DNA of 64,000 bases, from assembly GCA_027257055.1 (NCBI GenBank), contig JAPVLO010000182.1, positions 7,440,001-7,504,000 of the forward strand. Direction: 5' to 3'. The notes beneath the pieces are model-generated. The model saw only the letters and a list, made by a program, of their open reading frames with translations, was not told the DNA's origin and did not search any database. Source of the DNA: Cephalopachus bancanus (lineage: Eukaryota; Chordata; Mammalia; Primates; Tarsiidae). The position numbers were made by a program, and so were the translations under genes. This document shows positions 1-11,340 of the stretch, piece by piece (position 1 is the stretch's first letter; each line of letters starts with the position of its first letter).

Positions 1-44
1 ACTTTTTTGTAGAGATACGATCTTACTATGCTGCCCAGGCTAGA
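1..44 (-). repeat. Alu fragment at window edge
   Basis: TTTTTTGTAGAGATACGATC... to GCTGCCCAGGCTAG is the middle of a reverse-strand Alu monomer, cut by the window start. Confidence 0.6.
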
Positions 45-309
45 TCAGTGACTTTTAAAATACAACACAAAAGGCATGATCTGTGAAAGAAACAATGAAC
101 AAATTGAACTTCATTAAAATTAAAACTACTTCTGCTCTTTGAGAGATTTCTGTTCTTTTCTCAAGAGATCGAGAAAACAAGCCAAGGTCTGGGAGAAAAT
201 ATTTGTAAAAGACATATCAGATAAAGGACTCTTATCCGAAATATGCAAAGAGCCCTTACACAGCTCAACAATAAGAAAACAAACAATTCGGTTTAAAAAT
301 GGGTAAAGG

Positions 310-617
310 GGCCAGGTTCCATGACTCAGCCAGTAATCCCAGCACTTTGGGAGGCTGAGGTGAGTGGATTGTTTGAGCCCGTGGGTTCGAGACCAGACTG
401 GGCAACTTGGTGAGACCTCGTCTCTACAACTAAAAAAATTTTTACAAAATTATCCGAGTGTGGTGGTGTGCACCTGCAGTTCCAGCTACTTGGAAGGCGT
501 GAGGAGGAAGGATTGCAGGGGTCTTGCCAGTCGACCCTGGGGTGACCGTGAGTATGCCACTGCACTCCAGCCTGGGTAACGGAGTGAGACTCCAACTCAA
601 AAAAAAAAAAAAAAATG
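310..617 (+). repeat. Alu, full length, old
   Basis: Left and right arms both present, diverged 5' start (GGCCAGGTTCCATGACTCAG), 16-17 A tail. Inserted in the L1 at a GGGTAA-type target. Confidence 0.9.
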
Positions 618-626
618 GGTAACAGG

Positions 627-918
627 GCCAGGCATGGTGGCTTATGCCTATAAACCCAGCACTTTGGGAGGCCAAGGTGAGAGGATTGTCTGAGCCCATG
701 GATTCGAGACCAGCCTGGGCAACTTGGTGAGACCTTATCTCTACAGTAAATCCAAAAATTAGCTGGGGGTGGTGGTGTGTGCCTGTAGTTCCAGCTACTT
801 GGAAGGCTGAGGTGGAAGGATCGCCTGAATCAGGCAGGTCATGGCTGTGGTGGCCTTGAGTGTGCCACTACACTCCAGCCTGGGCCACAGAATGAGACTC
901 CGACAAAAAAAAAAAAAT
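627..918 (+). repeat. Alu, full length
   Basis: Separated from the preceding Alu by only ten bases. The sequence ATGGGTAA before it and ATGAGTAA after it is a likely target duplication, so it entered next to the older copy. Confidence 0.9.
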
Positions 919-984
919 GAGTAAAAGACCTGAAAAGACACTTCACCAAAGAAGATATACAGATGACAAGTAAGCATATAAAAA

Positions 985-1150
985 GATGCTCAAGCCATGT
1001 GCACGCCTAGGGTCCCAGCGACTTAGAGGCGGAAGCAGAAGGATCACTTGAGCCCAGGAGCTCAAGGCTGTAGTGCACTATGACTGCGTCTGTGAATAGC
1101 CACTGCACTCCAGCCTGGGCAACATAGACTCCAGCTAAAAAAAAAAAAAG
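985..1150 (+). repeat. Alu right arm, 5' truncated
   Basis: Begins inside the second arm (GTGCACGCCTAGGGTCCCAG) and ends in an A tail; the left arm is missing. Confidence 0.8.
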
Positions 1151-1739
1151 ATAATCCTCAAATCAGCCTATTTTCATATGCCATTAAAAATTGCAAATTA
1201 AAACAAAAATGGGTTTCCCATTACACATTTATTAAAATGGCCAAAATCTAAAACACTGGCAACATGAAATGCTGGTGAGGATGTGAACCCTCATTCACTG
1301 CTCGTGGAAACACAAAATGACACAGTCACTTTGAAAGACAGTTTGGCAGTTTCTTGCAAAACTAAACATTCTCTTGCCATATGATCCAGCAATCGCTCTC
1401 CTTGGTATTTATCCAAGGGAGTTGAAACTCATGTCCACACAAAAACCTGCACACAGATGTTTGTAGCAGCTTTATTCATAATTGCCAAAACTTGGAAGCA
1501 ATCAAGATGTTCTTCAGTAAGTGAATGGGTAAATAAATTGTGGTACGAGCCAAACAACGAAATATTATTGAATACTAAAAAGAAATGAGCTAACTAACCA
1601 TGAAAAGACATGGAGGAAACTTACATGTATATTACTAAGTGAAAGAAGCCAGCCTGAAAAGGCTACATACTGTATGATTCCAACTATATGACATTCTGGA
1701 AAAGACAAAAACTATGGAGACGGTTAAAAGATTAGTGGT

Positions 1740-2022
1740 GGCCCGGCATAGTGGCTCACGCCATAATTCCAGCACTTTGGGAGGCCAAGGTGTTAAGATT
1801 GCCTGAGCCCACATGTTCAAGACCAGCGTGGGCAACTTGGCGAGACCTCGTCTCTACGATAAATCAAAAATTAGCCAGGTGTGGTAGCTCGTGCCTGTAG
1901 TTCCAGCTGAGGCGGAAGGATCACCAGAGCCAAGCAGGTCGATGCTGGGGTGGCCGTGAGCGTACCACTGCACTCCAGCCTGAGCGACAGAGGGAGACTC
2001 TGAATCAAAAAAAAAAAAAAAA
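1740..2022 (+). repeat. Alu, full length, first of a tandem pair
   Basis: Starts GGCCCGGCATAGTGG directly after AAAAGATTAGTGGT. That flank recurs only after the second Alu, so this copy or the pair shares one target duplication. Confidence 0.9.
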
Positions 2023-2023
2023 A

Positions 2024-2310
2024 GAGCCGGGCTCGGTGGCTCAGCCTGTCATCCCGCGCCTTTGGAGGCTGAGGTGAGTGGATGGCCTGAGCCCGCGGGT
2101 TCGACCCGCCTGGGCAGCGAGACCTCGTCTCTACAATAAATCAAAAAATCAGCCGGGCGTGGTAGCGCATGCCTGTAATTCTGGCTACTCGGAAGGCTGA
2201 GGCGGAAGGATCGCCGGAGTCCAGCAGGTCGAGGCTGCGGTGACCGGGAGCAGCCACTGCACTCCGGTCTGGGCGACAGAGTGAGACTCCAACTCAAAAA
2301 AAAAAAAAAA
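2024..2310 (+). repeat. Young Alu (derived subfamily), second of a tandem pair
   Basis: Abuts the A tail of the previous Alu. Carries the derived features GGCTCAGCCTGTCATCCCGC and the deletion at GGGCAGCGAGACC, with many intact CpGs. Followed by AAAGATTAGTGGT. Confidence 0.9.
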
Positions 2311-2426
2311 GATTAGTGGTTGCCAGAAACTGAGGGAAGGGAGGGAGGAACAGTCAGAGCACAGAAAATTCTTACAGCAGTGAATGATACAGCCACTCTG
2401 TATGATACCACAGAGTGCACAACACC

Positions 2427-2728
2427 AGCTGGGCACAGTGGCTCACGTCTGTCATCTCAGCACTTTGGGAGGCCGAGGGGGGTGGATTGCTTGAGCCCAG
2501 GAGTTCGAGACTATCCTGGGCAGTGTAGTGAGACCTCGTCTCTTCAAAAAGCACAAAAATTAGCCAAGCATAGTGGCATGCACCTGTAGTCCCAGCTACT
2601 CAGGAGGCTGAAGACAAAGGATCACCTGAGCCCAGGAGGTTGAGGCTGTGAAGAGCCATGATTGTGCCACTTGCACTCCAGCCTGGGCAACAGAGTGAGA
2701 CCCCGACTAAAACATAAAATAAAAGAAT
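2427..2728 (+). repeat. Alu, full length, old (J-like)
   Basis: AGCTGGGCACAGTGGCTCAC start, AAAGCACAAAAATTAGCC linker and an impure AAAACATAAAATAAAA tail. Confidence 0.9.
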
Positions 2729-2897
2729 AATAATGTTTATTACCGGGGGGGAGGCCAACAATGAAAAGTAAATTTTTCTCTTTCCTGTCCCCAAGTGACC
2801 TGGTTTCCTCCCCTGCCATCTGCAAGTCACCTACTATGACCAGTTTCTTGAGTGTCTTTCAAAGATATTCTTGGTATTTAAAAATATAAGCATGAAG

Positions 2898-3193
2898 GCT
2901 AGACACGGTGGCTTAAGCCTGTAATCCCAGTATTTTGGGAGGCTGAGACAAGAGGATTACCTGAGTCCAGGGGTTCGAGACCAGCCTGGGCAACTTGGCG
3001 AGACCTCGTCTCTACAATAAAAAAAAAAAAAAAATTAACCGGGCATGGTGGCACATGCCTGTAGTTCCAGCTACTTGGAAGACCAAGGTGGAAGGATCGC
3101 CTGAGACCAGCAGGTCAAGGCTGCGGTGGCCGGGAGCGTGCCACCGCATTCCAGCCTGGGCGAAGGAGTGAGACCGTGACTTAAAAAAAAAAT
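2898..3193 (+). repeat. Alu, full length
   Basis: Starts GGCTAGACACGGTGGC and ends with the A tail at 3,182-3,191. A 15-A linker lies between the arms. Confidence 0.9.
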
Positions 3194-4403
3194 GAGCACG
3201 GTCTTTTGATACAACAGTGGCCTCCCTCGGCGGGGAAAAGAATGTTTGAAGTCAACCTGAGGAAATAATATTCTTCCCACAGCCCTCTCCAAGGTTCACT
3301 GAAACTTTTGGAGCTGAGATACCAAGTGGATATGTTTTTGTGTTTTCCTGAGAACTGGTGAGGTCCACTGGAAAGAGCCTGAGGTCTAGAGACCAACGGG
3401 GCTAAGTTCAAAGTCATAGTCACAGCGATGACCTCCCCTCTCTGAAGCACGTCCACATCTGAAAAATGGAGGCAGTCAGCCCCACCTCCAAGGGCAGCTG
3501 GAAAAATAAAACAAGAGAACGAAGGTAGAACATCTGGCGCCCTCTTCCTCCCCTCTACGGTGTCCGCAATGCTTCTTTAAGAATGTAGAGAAAAGGAAGC
3601 ACAGACTCCCCAAGTCTGCACGCCGTGTCATGATCAGTTTTGACCTAATTCTACTTCAAAGCATTTCCTTCTCTGCGACCTCCCACCCAGCCGCCAAGTG
3701 CAGAGAACACATGGAAACTCCAGCCAAATGGGAACCTGGAATACTAAAGCCTTTGAGAAAACAGCTGTTTGTTCATTTATTACCATGTTTTTGCTCCTGT
3801 CTCGTTTGATTAGAAGAGCCTGTGGGGAGAATGAGAATTCTTTGCACTTTCGTCTACCCAGGGTTCCCATCTCCTTTTGATTTCATTTCACAACAACTCT
3901 GTGAAAAAAGAGAACGCTGAGGTTCAGAAATCAAACACATTGACCAAGAGGCACCTGCAGAAATGAGGTGAGGGCCCAGGTCTTCTCAGTGGTTCCCCGG
4001 TTTCCTTGCCTCTGGCTGTCTTGGGTTGGTTTTTGTGTGCAGTTGCGACTGGGTCCTTAGGATGCATTTGGCTGCAAGCAACAGAAAATTCAAGCACACC
4101 CATGCCTGTGACTGCAAATCCAGAGGGTGGGTGGCTTCAGAATCAGCTGAAGACAGCGGCTCTGCTCTCTTTCTCTGCTCCTCCCTTGTTTTCTCCCTCC
4201 TCTGTGTCCACCCCACCCCCATAATCTGACCTGCTGCAGTACATTTGTCCTTTTATAAAGGTGTCCAGCATTCTCCCATTTTTTTAAAAGCAGGATTTAT
4301 TGAAAGAACAGAAAAGCTCCCACAGTGAGAGGAGCCCCGATGGGGTTGCCCCCTTTCAGTTTCAGTTGCATATTATTGCCTTAATTTCTCTTTGGGGGAA
4401 ACT
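3194..4403. other. Unique intergenic DNA with MIR relics
   Basis: No gene seen. A plus-strand MIR-like segment lies at about 3,350-3,500 (CTGAAAAATGGAGGCAG block) and a minus-strand one at about 3,885-3,990. Short ORFs lack splice or codon support. Confidence 0.55.
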
Positions 4404-4699
4404 GTTGTTTTTGGTTTTTGTCACGAGCTCACTCTGTCACCCAGGCTGGAGTGCATTGGCATGACCGTGGCTCTCCTCTGCCTTGACCTTCTGGGCTCAA
4501 GTGATCCTCCCACCTCAGCCTCCTGAGTCGCTGAAACTACGGGCATGCACCACCATGCCTGGCTAATTTTTTCATTTCTTTGTAGGGATGAGGTTTTGCT
4601 ATATTGCCCAGCCTGGTCTTGAACTCCTGGGCTCGGGCAGTACCCCACCTCAGCCTCTCAAGTAGCTGGGATTACAGGCATGAGCCACCACGCCCAGCC
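4404..4699 (-). repeat. Alu, full length, old
   Basis: Interrupted T tract, then CACTCTGTCACCCAGGCTGG, ending CCACGCCCAGCCT. Confidence 0.9.
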
Positions 4700-5034
4700 T
4701 GAAACAGTCTATTGTGGAATGTCTCCCTGACGCTATGGAGCTAAAGTGGCCAGATCATTACTCTCCCAGACCCAGAGCTGATGGGGAGAGGAGGAGTGAT
4801 GAGGGATACGTAAGCCTTAACCAATCAGAGGCTTTCTTCTAGACTTTGGATTTGGGGCAAGAACCAGGAGGTTCAGCTGCAACCGTGCACAGGCCTAAGC
4901 ACTTCAGTGGGGTAGCCCTGCCTGGCTCAACTGCCTGAGCCATGATCTTCTGTGGCTTTCTCCCATCAGCCTCCCCTATCTTATCCGTAAGTTTCCTCTC
5001 TGTTCAAGAAGGCCAGAGGCAGTTTCTGTTGTTT
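4700..5034. other. Unique DNA, nothing recognised
   Basis: Spacer between an Alu and an L1 fragment; no ORF or RNA gene that I can support. Confidence 0.5.
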
Positions 5035-5333
5035 GCGATCAATAAACCCAAACATACCGTATGACCCAGCCATTCCACTCCTCAGTGCGTATTCAAGAGA
5101 AATGATAACATATCTCCATACGAACACTTGTCCACAGCAAGGATCCATCGTAGCAACATTCTTCATGATAGCCAAAAAAATGGAAACCACCCAAATGTCC
5201 ATCAACTGATACATGAGTAAATAAGATGTGGTATAGCCATACGATGGATGATTATTCTGCCAGAAAAAGGAGTGAAGTGCCAATACATGCCACAACATGA
5301 ACTTTGAAAGCTATATGCTATATTAAAGAAGCC
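5035..5333 (+). mobile_element. L1 3' fragment
   Basis: Blocks such as ATGACCCAGCCATTCCACTC and CCACCCAAATGTCCATCAAC are typical of the L1 ORF2 end and 3' region. Diverged and truncated. Confidence 0.75.
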
Positions 5334-5334
5334 A

Positions 5335-5642
5335 GGCCGAGTGCAGTGGCTCAGCCAGCAATCCCAGTAATCCCAGCAATTTGGGAGGCCAGGTGAGTGG
5401 ACTGCCTGAGAACAGAGGTTCAAGACCAGCCTGGGCAACTTGGTGAGACCGCATCTCTACAATAAATCACAAAAGTTAGCCGAGCATGGTGGCATGTGTC
5501 TGTAGTTCCAGCTACTTGGAAGGTTGACACAGAAGGATCGCCTGAGCCCAACAGATCGAGGCTTCGGTGGCCATGAGCGTGCCTCTGCATTCCAGCCTGG
5601 GCAACAAAGTGCGACTCAAAAATAAATAAATAGATAAATAAA
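5335..5642 (+). repeat. Alu, full length, with duplicated CCCAG motif
   Basis: The left arm reads AATCCCAGTAATCCCAGCAA, a local 10-bp duplication. The tail is AAATAAATAAATAGATAAAT, a simple-repeat conversion of the poly-A. Confidence 0.9.
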
Positions 5643-5649
5643 ATACAGT

Positions 5650-6131
5650 CCACAATTTGGTAGACTTTACTATTTTCATGGAATTGAGCAGCCAACATCA
5701 CAATTTTAGAACATTTCCATTACCCTCAAAAGAAACCGCTGGCAAAACCGAATCTACTTTTTGTCTCTATGAATTTGCCTAATGTGGGCATTTCGTAAGA
5801 AATATAATATAGCCGGGCTCGGTGGCTCAGCTTGTAATCCTGTGCCTTTGGGAGGCTGAGGTGAGTGGATTGCCTGAGCCCGTGGGTTCGAGACCCGCCT
5901 GGGCAGCGAGACCTCATCTCTACAATAAATCAAAAAGCAGCCGGGCGTGGTAGTGCATGCCTGTAGTTCCAGCTACTTGGAAGGCTGAGGCGGAAGGATC
6001 GCCGGAGCCCAGCAGGTCGAGGCTGCGGTGGCTGGGAGCGGCCACTGCACTCCAGTCTGGGCAACAGAGTGAGACTCCAACTCAAAAAAAAAAAAAAGAA
6101 ATATAATATATGGTCTTTTGTGTCTGGCTTA
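5650..6131 (-). mobile_element. L1-derived fragment, reverse orientation, split by an Alu
   Basis: AACATTTCCATTACCCTCAA and TCTATGAATTTGCCTAATGT, then TGGTCTTTTGTGTCTGGCTT after the Alu, match the common antisense L1M 3' region. Confidence 0.55.
5814..6096 (+). repeat. Young Alu (derived subfamily) with clean target duplication
   Basis: AGAAATATAATATA occurs on both sides (5,799-5,812 and from about 6,097). Shows GGGCAGCGAGACC and a pure A tail. Confidence 0.92.
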
Positions 6132-6431
6132 TTATTTTATTTTATTTTTTGAGCTGGAGTCTCACTCCGTCACCCAGGCTGGAGTGCAGTGGCACGCTTA
6201 CGGCCACCCCAACGTTGATCTGCGGGCTCAGGCAATTCTTCTGCCTCAGCTTTCCAAGTAGCTGGAACTGCAGGTATACACCACCAAGCCCATCTCATTT
6301 TTTGATTGTTTGTAGAGATGAGGTCTCGCCAAGTTGCCCAGGCTGGTCTCGAACCCCTGGGCTCAGGTATTCCTCTGGCCTTGGCCTCCCAAAGTCCTAG
6401 GATTATAGGCGTGAGCCACTGCGCCTGGCTC
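6127..6431 (-). repeat. Alu, full length
   Basis: Starts after TTATTTTATTTTATTTTTTG and ends CACTGCGCCTGGCT; reverse strand. Confidence 0.9.
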
Positions 6432-6510
6432 AAATTGTGGATTTTAAAAGAATGAGTCTATAATATGTAAATTATAACTCAGTGGTGCTGTTATTTAAAA
6501 ATTTTGTATC

Positions 6511-6778
6511 CTTTTTTAAGACACAAGGTCTTGCTCTGTCACCCAGGCCAGAGAACAGTAGCACAATTATAGCTCACTATAGTCTCAAACTCTTAGGTTC
6601 AAGTAATCGTCCTGCCTCAGCCTCCCGAGTAGCTAGGAATATAGACATACACCACCACACTCAGATAATTTTTAAATTTTTTGTAGAGATTAGGTCTTGC
6701 TATGTTGCACAGGCTGGTCTTGAACTTCTGGCCTCAAGCAATCCTCCCACCTCAGCCTTCCAAAGTACTGGGATTTCA
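6511..6778 (-). repeat. Alu, 5' end lost, old
   Basis: Reverse Alu with AAGACACAAGGTCTTGCTCT start. Stops at AAAGTACTGGGATT, so about 30 bases of the 5' end are missing. Confidence 0.85.
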
Positions 6779-7078
6779 TGCACAGTCAAAACTATTATTC
6801 AAAAATAAAAGAACCCATTGTTAAAATGACCATACTACCCAAAGCAATCTTCAGATTCAATGCAATTTCTATCAGAATGCCAATGTCATTTTTCACAGAT
6901 TTAGAAAAAAACAATTTTAAAACTCATATGGAACCAAAAAAGGGCTCAAATAGCCGAAACAAACCTAAGTTAAAAAAAACCAAACAAAGCTGAAGGCATC
7001 ACATTACTTGACTTCAAATTATACTACAAGGCTATAAGCAAAACAGCATGATACTGGTATAAAAATAGACACATAACC

Positions 7079-7348
7079 GCCGGGCTCGGTGGCTCAGCCT
7101 GTAATCCCACGCCTTTGGGAGGCTGAGGTGAGTGGATTGCTTGAGCCCGCGGGTTTGAGACCCACCTGGGCAGGTGAGACCTCATCTCTACAATAAATTT
7201 AAAAATCAGCATTCCGGCTACTCGGAAGGCTGAGGCAGAAGGATCGCCAGAGCCCAGCAGGTCGAGGCTGCGGTGGCCGGGAGCAGCCGCTGCACTCCAG
7301 TCTGGGTGACAGTGAGACTCCAACTCAAAAAAAAAAAAAAAAAAAAAA
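7079..7348 (+). repeat. Young Alu with internal deletion, flanked by target duplication
   Basis: AAAAATAGACACATA flanks it on both sides within the L1. The junction between arms is shortened (AAAATCAGCATTCCGG), removing about 20 bases of the right-arm start. A tail of about 22. Confidence 0.9.
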
Positions 7349-7896
7349 TAGACACATAGATCAATGGAACAGAACAGAGAACCCAGAAATAAAGCCACAC
7401 ACCCACACCAACTGATCTTCACCAAAGTCAACAAAAACATACACTGGGGAAAGGAAATCCTATTCAATAAATGGTGCTGGGAAAATTGATTAGCTATTTG
7501 TAAAAGAATAAAACTGGACCGATATCTCTCATATATACAAAAAATTGCTTAAGATGGATTAAAGACTTAAATGTAAGACCTGAAGCTATAAAAATTCTAG
7601 AACACATAGGAAAAACTCTTCTGGACATTGACCAAGGCAAATAATTTATGACTAAGGCCTCAAAAGCAAATGCAACAAAAACAAAAACAGACAAATGGGA
7701 CTTAATTAAATGAAAAATCTTCTACACAGCAAAAGAGATAATCAACAAAGTAAAGAGATAACCTACATAATGGATGAAAATATTTGCAGACAATGCATCT
7801 GACAAAGAGCTAATATGTAAAATATATAAGAAACTCAAACAACTCTACAAAAAAAATCTTATTTAATAAGTGGGTAAAGGACATAAACAGACATTT

Positions 7897-8095
7897 TTCT
7901 TTTTCTTTCTTTTTTTTTTTTTTCTGAGACAGGGTCTCACTCGGTCACCCAAGCTGGAGAGCAGTGGCACAATTGCAGCTCACCACAGCCTCAACCTCCT
8001 GGGCTCAGGTGATCCTTCTGCCTCAGCCTCCCAAATAGCTGGGATTACAGGCATGTGCCATCACACCCAGCTAATTTTTGGATTTTTTTTTTTAA
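7897..8095 (-). repeat. Alu, partial (right arm and linker)
   Basis: CT-interrupted T tract, then GAGACAGGGTCTCACTCGG; breaks off after CAGCTAATTTTTGGA, where the next reverse Alu begins. Confidence 0.85.
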
Positions 8096-8107
8096 AGCTT
8101 CTGCTGT

Positions 8108-8402
8108 TTGTTTGTTTGTTTGGAGTAGGAATCTCACTCTGTCTCCCAGGCTGGAGTGCAGTGGCACACTCATAGCCACCACAGCCTCAACCTGCTGGGC
8201 TAAGGAGATCTTTCCACCTCAGCCTTCCAAGTAGCTGGAACTACAGGCATGTGCCACCACACCCTGCTAATTTTTTAACTTATTTAGAGAACAGGTCTCG
8301 CCAAGTTGCCCAGGCTGGTTTTGAACCTCTGGACTTAGGCAATGCTCTTGCGTCTGTCTCCCAAAGTGCGGAGATTACAGGCGTGAGACACCATGTCTGG
8401 CC
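8108..8402 (-). repeat. Alu, full length, apparently nested in the previous copy
   Basis: TTTGTTTGTTTGGAGTAGGA start and ACACCATGTCTGGCC end. The L1 flank ACAGACATTTTTC recurs before the first and after the second Alu, so both share one L1 target. Confidence 0.85.
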
Positions 8403-8505
8403 TAACAGACATTTTTCAAAAGAAGACATACAAGCAGCTAAAAAACAAGTGAAAAAAATGCTCAACATCAGTAATCATCAGAGAAATGTAAATTAAAATC
8501 ATAAT

Positions 8506-8796
8506 GAGTCAGATTCGGTGGTTCAGCCTGTAATCCCGCGCCTTTGGGAGGCTGAGGTGAGTGGATTGCCTGAGCCTGCGGGTTCAAGACCTGCCTGGGC
8601 AGCTTGGTGAGACCTCATCTCTACAATAAATCAAAAAATCAGCCGGGCATGGTAGTGCGCGCCTGTAGTTCCAGCTACTCCGAAGGCTGAGGGGGAAGGA
8701 TCGCCGGGGCCCAGCAGGTCGAGGCTGCAGTAGCCAGGAGCAGCCACTGCACTCTAGTCTGGGCAACAGAGTGAGACTCCAACTAAAAAAAAAAAA
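8506..8796 (+). repeat. Young Alu
   Basis: GATTCGGTGGTTCAGCCTGT start, GGGCAGCTTGGTGAGACC (without the full derived deletion), tail AAAAAAAAAAACAAAAACAA. The flank CATAATGAG is duplicated. Confidence 0.9.
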
Positions 8797-9339
8797 CAAA
8801 AACAAACAAACCATAATGAGATACCATCTTATACCAAGTCAAAAAATAATAGATGTTGGCAAGTATACAGAGAAAAGGGAACACTTATACACTTGGTGGG
8901 ATTGTAAATCAGCACACCCTCTATGGGAAACAGCATGGAGATTTCCCAAAGAACTAAAAATAGAACTACCATTTGATCCAGGAATCCCAACACTGGGTAT
9001 CTCTACCCAAAGGAAGAGAAATAAAAAGGATACCTGCACTCATATGTTGCAGCACCATTCACATAGCAAAGCTACAGAATTAATCCAAGTGTCCACCAAC
9101 AAATGATTGGATAAAGAAATGTAGTGTATACAGTAAGAGGGGAGGTGAGGATGGGGAAGTTACCTACTTTATTTCTCATCCCAAGTATGTTTCTTGCCAA
9201 CCTTAAGTTTCACCCTTTATTCTGTTCCCTCGTCACTGACATGAAGGCGCTTAGCAGATCACTGTTCCCAAACAGGACACAAAGACCACCTTTGTGATCT
9301 TTGTATATCATTGTGCCAACTGAGTGATGATTTACCTGG

Positions 9340-9634
9340 CTTTTTTTTTTTGGGATTGGAGCCTCACTCCATCGCCCAAACTGGACTGCAGTGGCAAGCT
9401 CATGGCCACCCCAGCGTCGACCTGCTGGGCTCCAGCAATCCTTCCCCCTCAGCCTTCCAAGTAGCTGGAACCAGGTGTGCACTACCACGCCCGGCTTATA
9501 TTTTGATTGATTGTAGAGATGAGGTCTTGCCAAGCTGCCCAGGCTGGTCTTGAACCCGTGGGCTCAGGCAATCCTCTCACTTCGGCTTCCCAAAGTGCTG
9601 GGACTACAGGCTTGAGCCACCACACGCAGTCAAC
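9340..9634 (-). repeat. Alu, full length
   Basis: Flanked by ACCTGGCT on both sides (about 9,335 and 9,633), a short target duplication. Confidence 0.9.
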
Positions 9635-10242
9635 CTGGCTATTTCTTTAAATTAGTTCACCTTTTTTTTTTTTAAGCCTAGCATTATTCTAAACAAAAAT
9701 ATTCATAGAATCATGGGTTTGCTGTGCTAACTGTATTTTCCCAAAGCACAATCAACTCAGTGCCAGAGAGTAAAATTTAGAAAGTCACCCACCTTCATGT
9801 CACTAGTTTCATTCCTACTGTTTCGGAATCCCAGATCTAGGGTTCTCCAGAGCTCAGTCTACAAATTGGCCTAGAGGGTAGAGGACAGGGTCCTCCCTTT
9901 GCTTCTCCTTCAACGCTAGCAGACATTCTTATCACAGGCCTTGCAGGGCCTGGCCTGCTCTGGGTGTGAGTTTCCGGTTTGCTGGAAGGAAAGGACTGCC
10001 ATAAGACCAGCCCCATTTAGTGCCTTGATGGTGCTTCCTGGGGTGCTGGGAATAGTTGTTATTTTAACGTTGCAAAGGAGGACACTGATAAATATTAATA
10101 TATCAGAAGAGGGCTAGACAGATCTTTTGGGCAACCCTGCCGGGTCCCCTCCCATTGTGGGAGTTTTTCTGACCTCTCAATAAATCCTGCTTAAAAAAAA
10201 ACAACAGATCTTTTTGACAATTCAGGGTTTTTGTTGTTGTTG
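9635..10242. other. Unique intergenic DNA
   Basis: No gene, RNA gene or clear repeat seen. Around 10,135-10,200 CCATTGTGGGAG and CAATAAATCCTGCTT recall, in reverse, the sequence near 4,275-4,345 (GCAGGATTTATTG), hinting at a dispersed old element. Confidence 0.4.
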
Positions 10243-10430
10243 CTGTTTTGGGGTTTTTTTTGAGTCAGTGTCTCACTCTGTTGCCCAGGATGGAGTGCAG
10301 TGGCACGATCGCGGCACTATAATGTCGACCTCCTGGTCTCAGGCTACCCTCCTGTCTCAGGCTTCCAAATAGCTGGGACTACAGGTGTGCACCACTCTGC
10401 CCAGCTAATTTTTAAATTTTTACTTATTTA
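10243..10430 (-). repeat. Alu, partial
   Basis: Right arm and linker of a reverse Alu (GAGTCAGTGTCTCACTCTGT). Ends at TTTTTACTTATTTATTTT, where a second reverse Alu starts. Confidence 0.85.
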
Positions 10431-10720
10431 TTTTATTTTTTGAATTGGAGTTTCACTCTGTCACAGGCTGGAGTGCCGTGGCACTCTCACAGTCACCGCA
10501 GGCTCGACCTGCTGGGCTCAGGTGATCCTTCGACCTCAGCCTTCCAAGTAGCTGAAACCACAGGCATGTGCCACCATGCCCAGCTGATTTTTTTATTTAT
10601 TGTAGAGACGAGGTCTCGCCATGTTGCTCAGGCAGGTCTCAAATCCCTGAGCTCAAGTAATTCTCTCTCCTCGGCCTCCCAAAGTGCTGGGATGACAGGC
10701 GTGAGCCACCATGCCTGGCC
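10431..10720 (-). repeat. Alu, full length, adjacent to previous
   Basis: GAATTGGAGTTTCACTCTGT to CACCATGCCTGGCC; head-to-tail with the partial copy before it. Confidence 0.9.
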
Positions 10721-11044
10721 AAGTGCTCTTTGAACTCTATCATAGCAGGCCACGGAGTTGGACAATTTGGGGTGGATGTACTTGTAGATTTCATCAAATT
10801 GGGCCATGCACACAACTGCCATCTGGGCCTGTGGATAGGATCAGCTTTGGGGACTGAGACACAAATGTGGCTTTGCAGGGTGGAAAAAGGTGAGATCTTT
10901 GTCCTTTCCACTGTAAGGGTCACAACGGACACTCCTATAACAAAAGACAGGTTAGCAAGAGAAAAACATAACAGATTAACTTAACCATAGTTTCACCTGA
11001 TATAGACCCTTCAGAAATGAAGCCCCAAGAGAAAACTGCTCATT
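10721..11044 (+). other. Unique DNA, possible LTR relic
   Basis: ACAGGTTAGCAAGAGAAAAA and neighbouring text look like a degraded LTR, but I cannot name the family. The 84-aa ORF at 10,730-10,984 has no recognisable domain. Confidence 0.25.
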
Positions 11045-11340
11045 CTTTTTTTGTTGTTGTTGTTGAGTTGGAGACTCACTCTGTCTCCCAGACTGGAGGG
11101 CAGTGGCCGCTCCCGGCCACCGCAGCCTCGACCTGCTGGGCTCCGAGATCCTTCCGCCTCAGCCTTCCGAGTAGCTGGAACTACAGGCGTGCACTACCAC
11201 ACCCGGCTAATTTTTGATTTATTGTAGAGATGAGGTCTTGCCAAGTTGCCCAGGCGGGTCTCGAACCCGCGGGCTCAGGCAATCCACTCACCTCAGCCTC
11301 CCAAAGCGCGGGATTACAGGTTGAGCCACCGAGCCCGGCT
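11045..11340 (-). repeat. Young Alu with clean target duplication
   Basis: AACTGCTCATTCTT before and AACTGTTCATTCTT after. Many CpGs are intact; ends GGTTGAGCCACCGAGCCCGG. Confidence 0.92.

Larger units (their letters stand above)
46..2426 (+). mobile_element. Old L1 3' segment, broken up by five Alus
   Basis: Unique pieces at 46-309, 919-984, 1,151-1,739 and 2,311-2,426 join into a collinear L1 ORF2 end and 3' UTR (recognisable blocks: ATCCAGCAATCGCTCTCCTT, TTTGTAGCAGCTTTATTCAT, GACATGGAGGAAACTTA). No intact ORF remains; it is a dead copy. The divergence suggests an L1M-age family. Confidence 0.85.
6785..9138 (+). mobile_element. L1 ORF2/3' region, younger copy, cut by four Alus
   Basis: Collinear segments 6,785-7,078, 7,349-7,896, 8,403-8,505 and 8,797-9,138 restore one L1. 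Landmarks are CATACTACCCAAAGCAATCT, GATCAATGGAACAGAACAGA, GGAAAGGAAATCCTATTCAA and ATACCATCTTATACCAAGTC. Multiple stops and insertions make it inactive. Better preserved than the L1 at the window start. Confidence 0.9.

Noticed and set aside
7024..7467. 147-codon minus-strand ORF
   Set aside because: It is L1 antisense plus Alu text; not a gene.
1..9138. Active L1
   Set aside because: Both L1 copies are 5' truncated, contain stops and are interrupted by several Alus.
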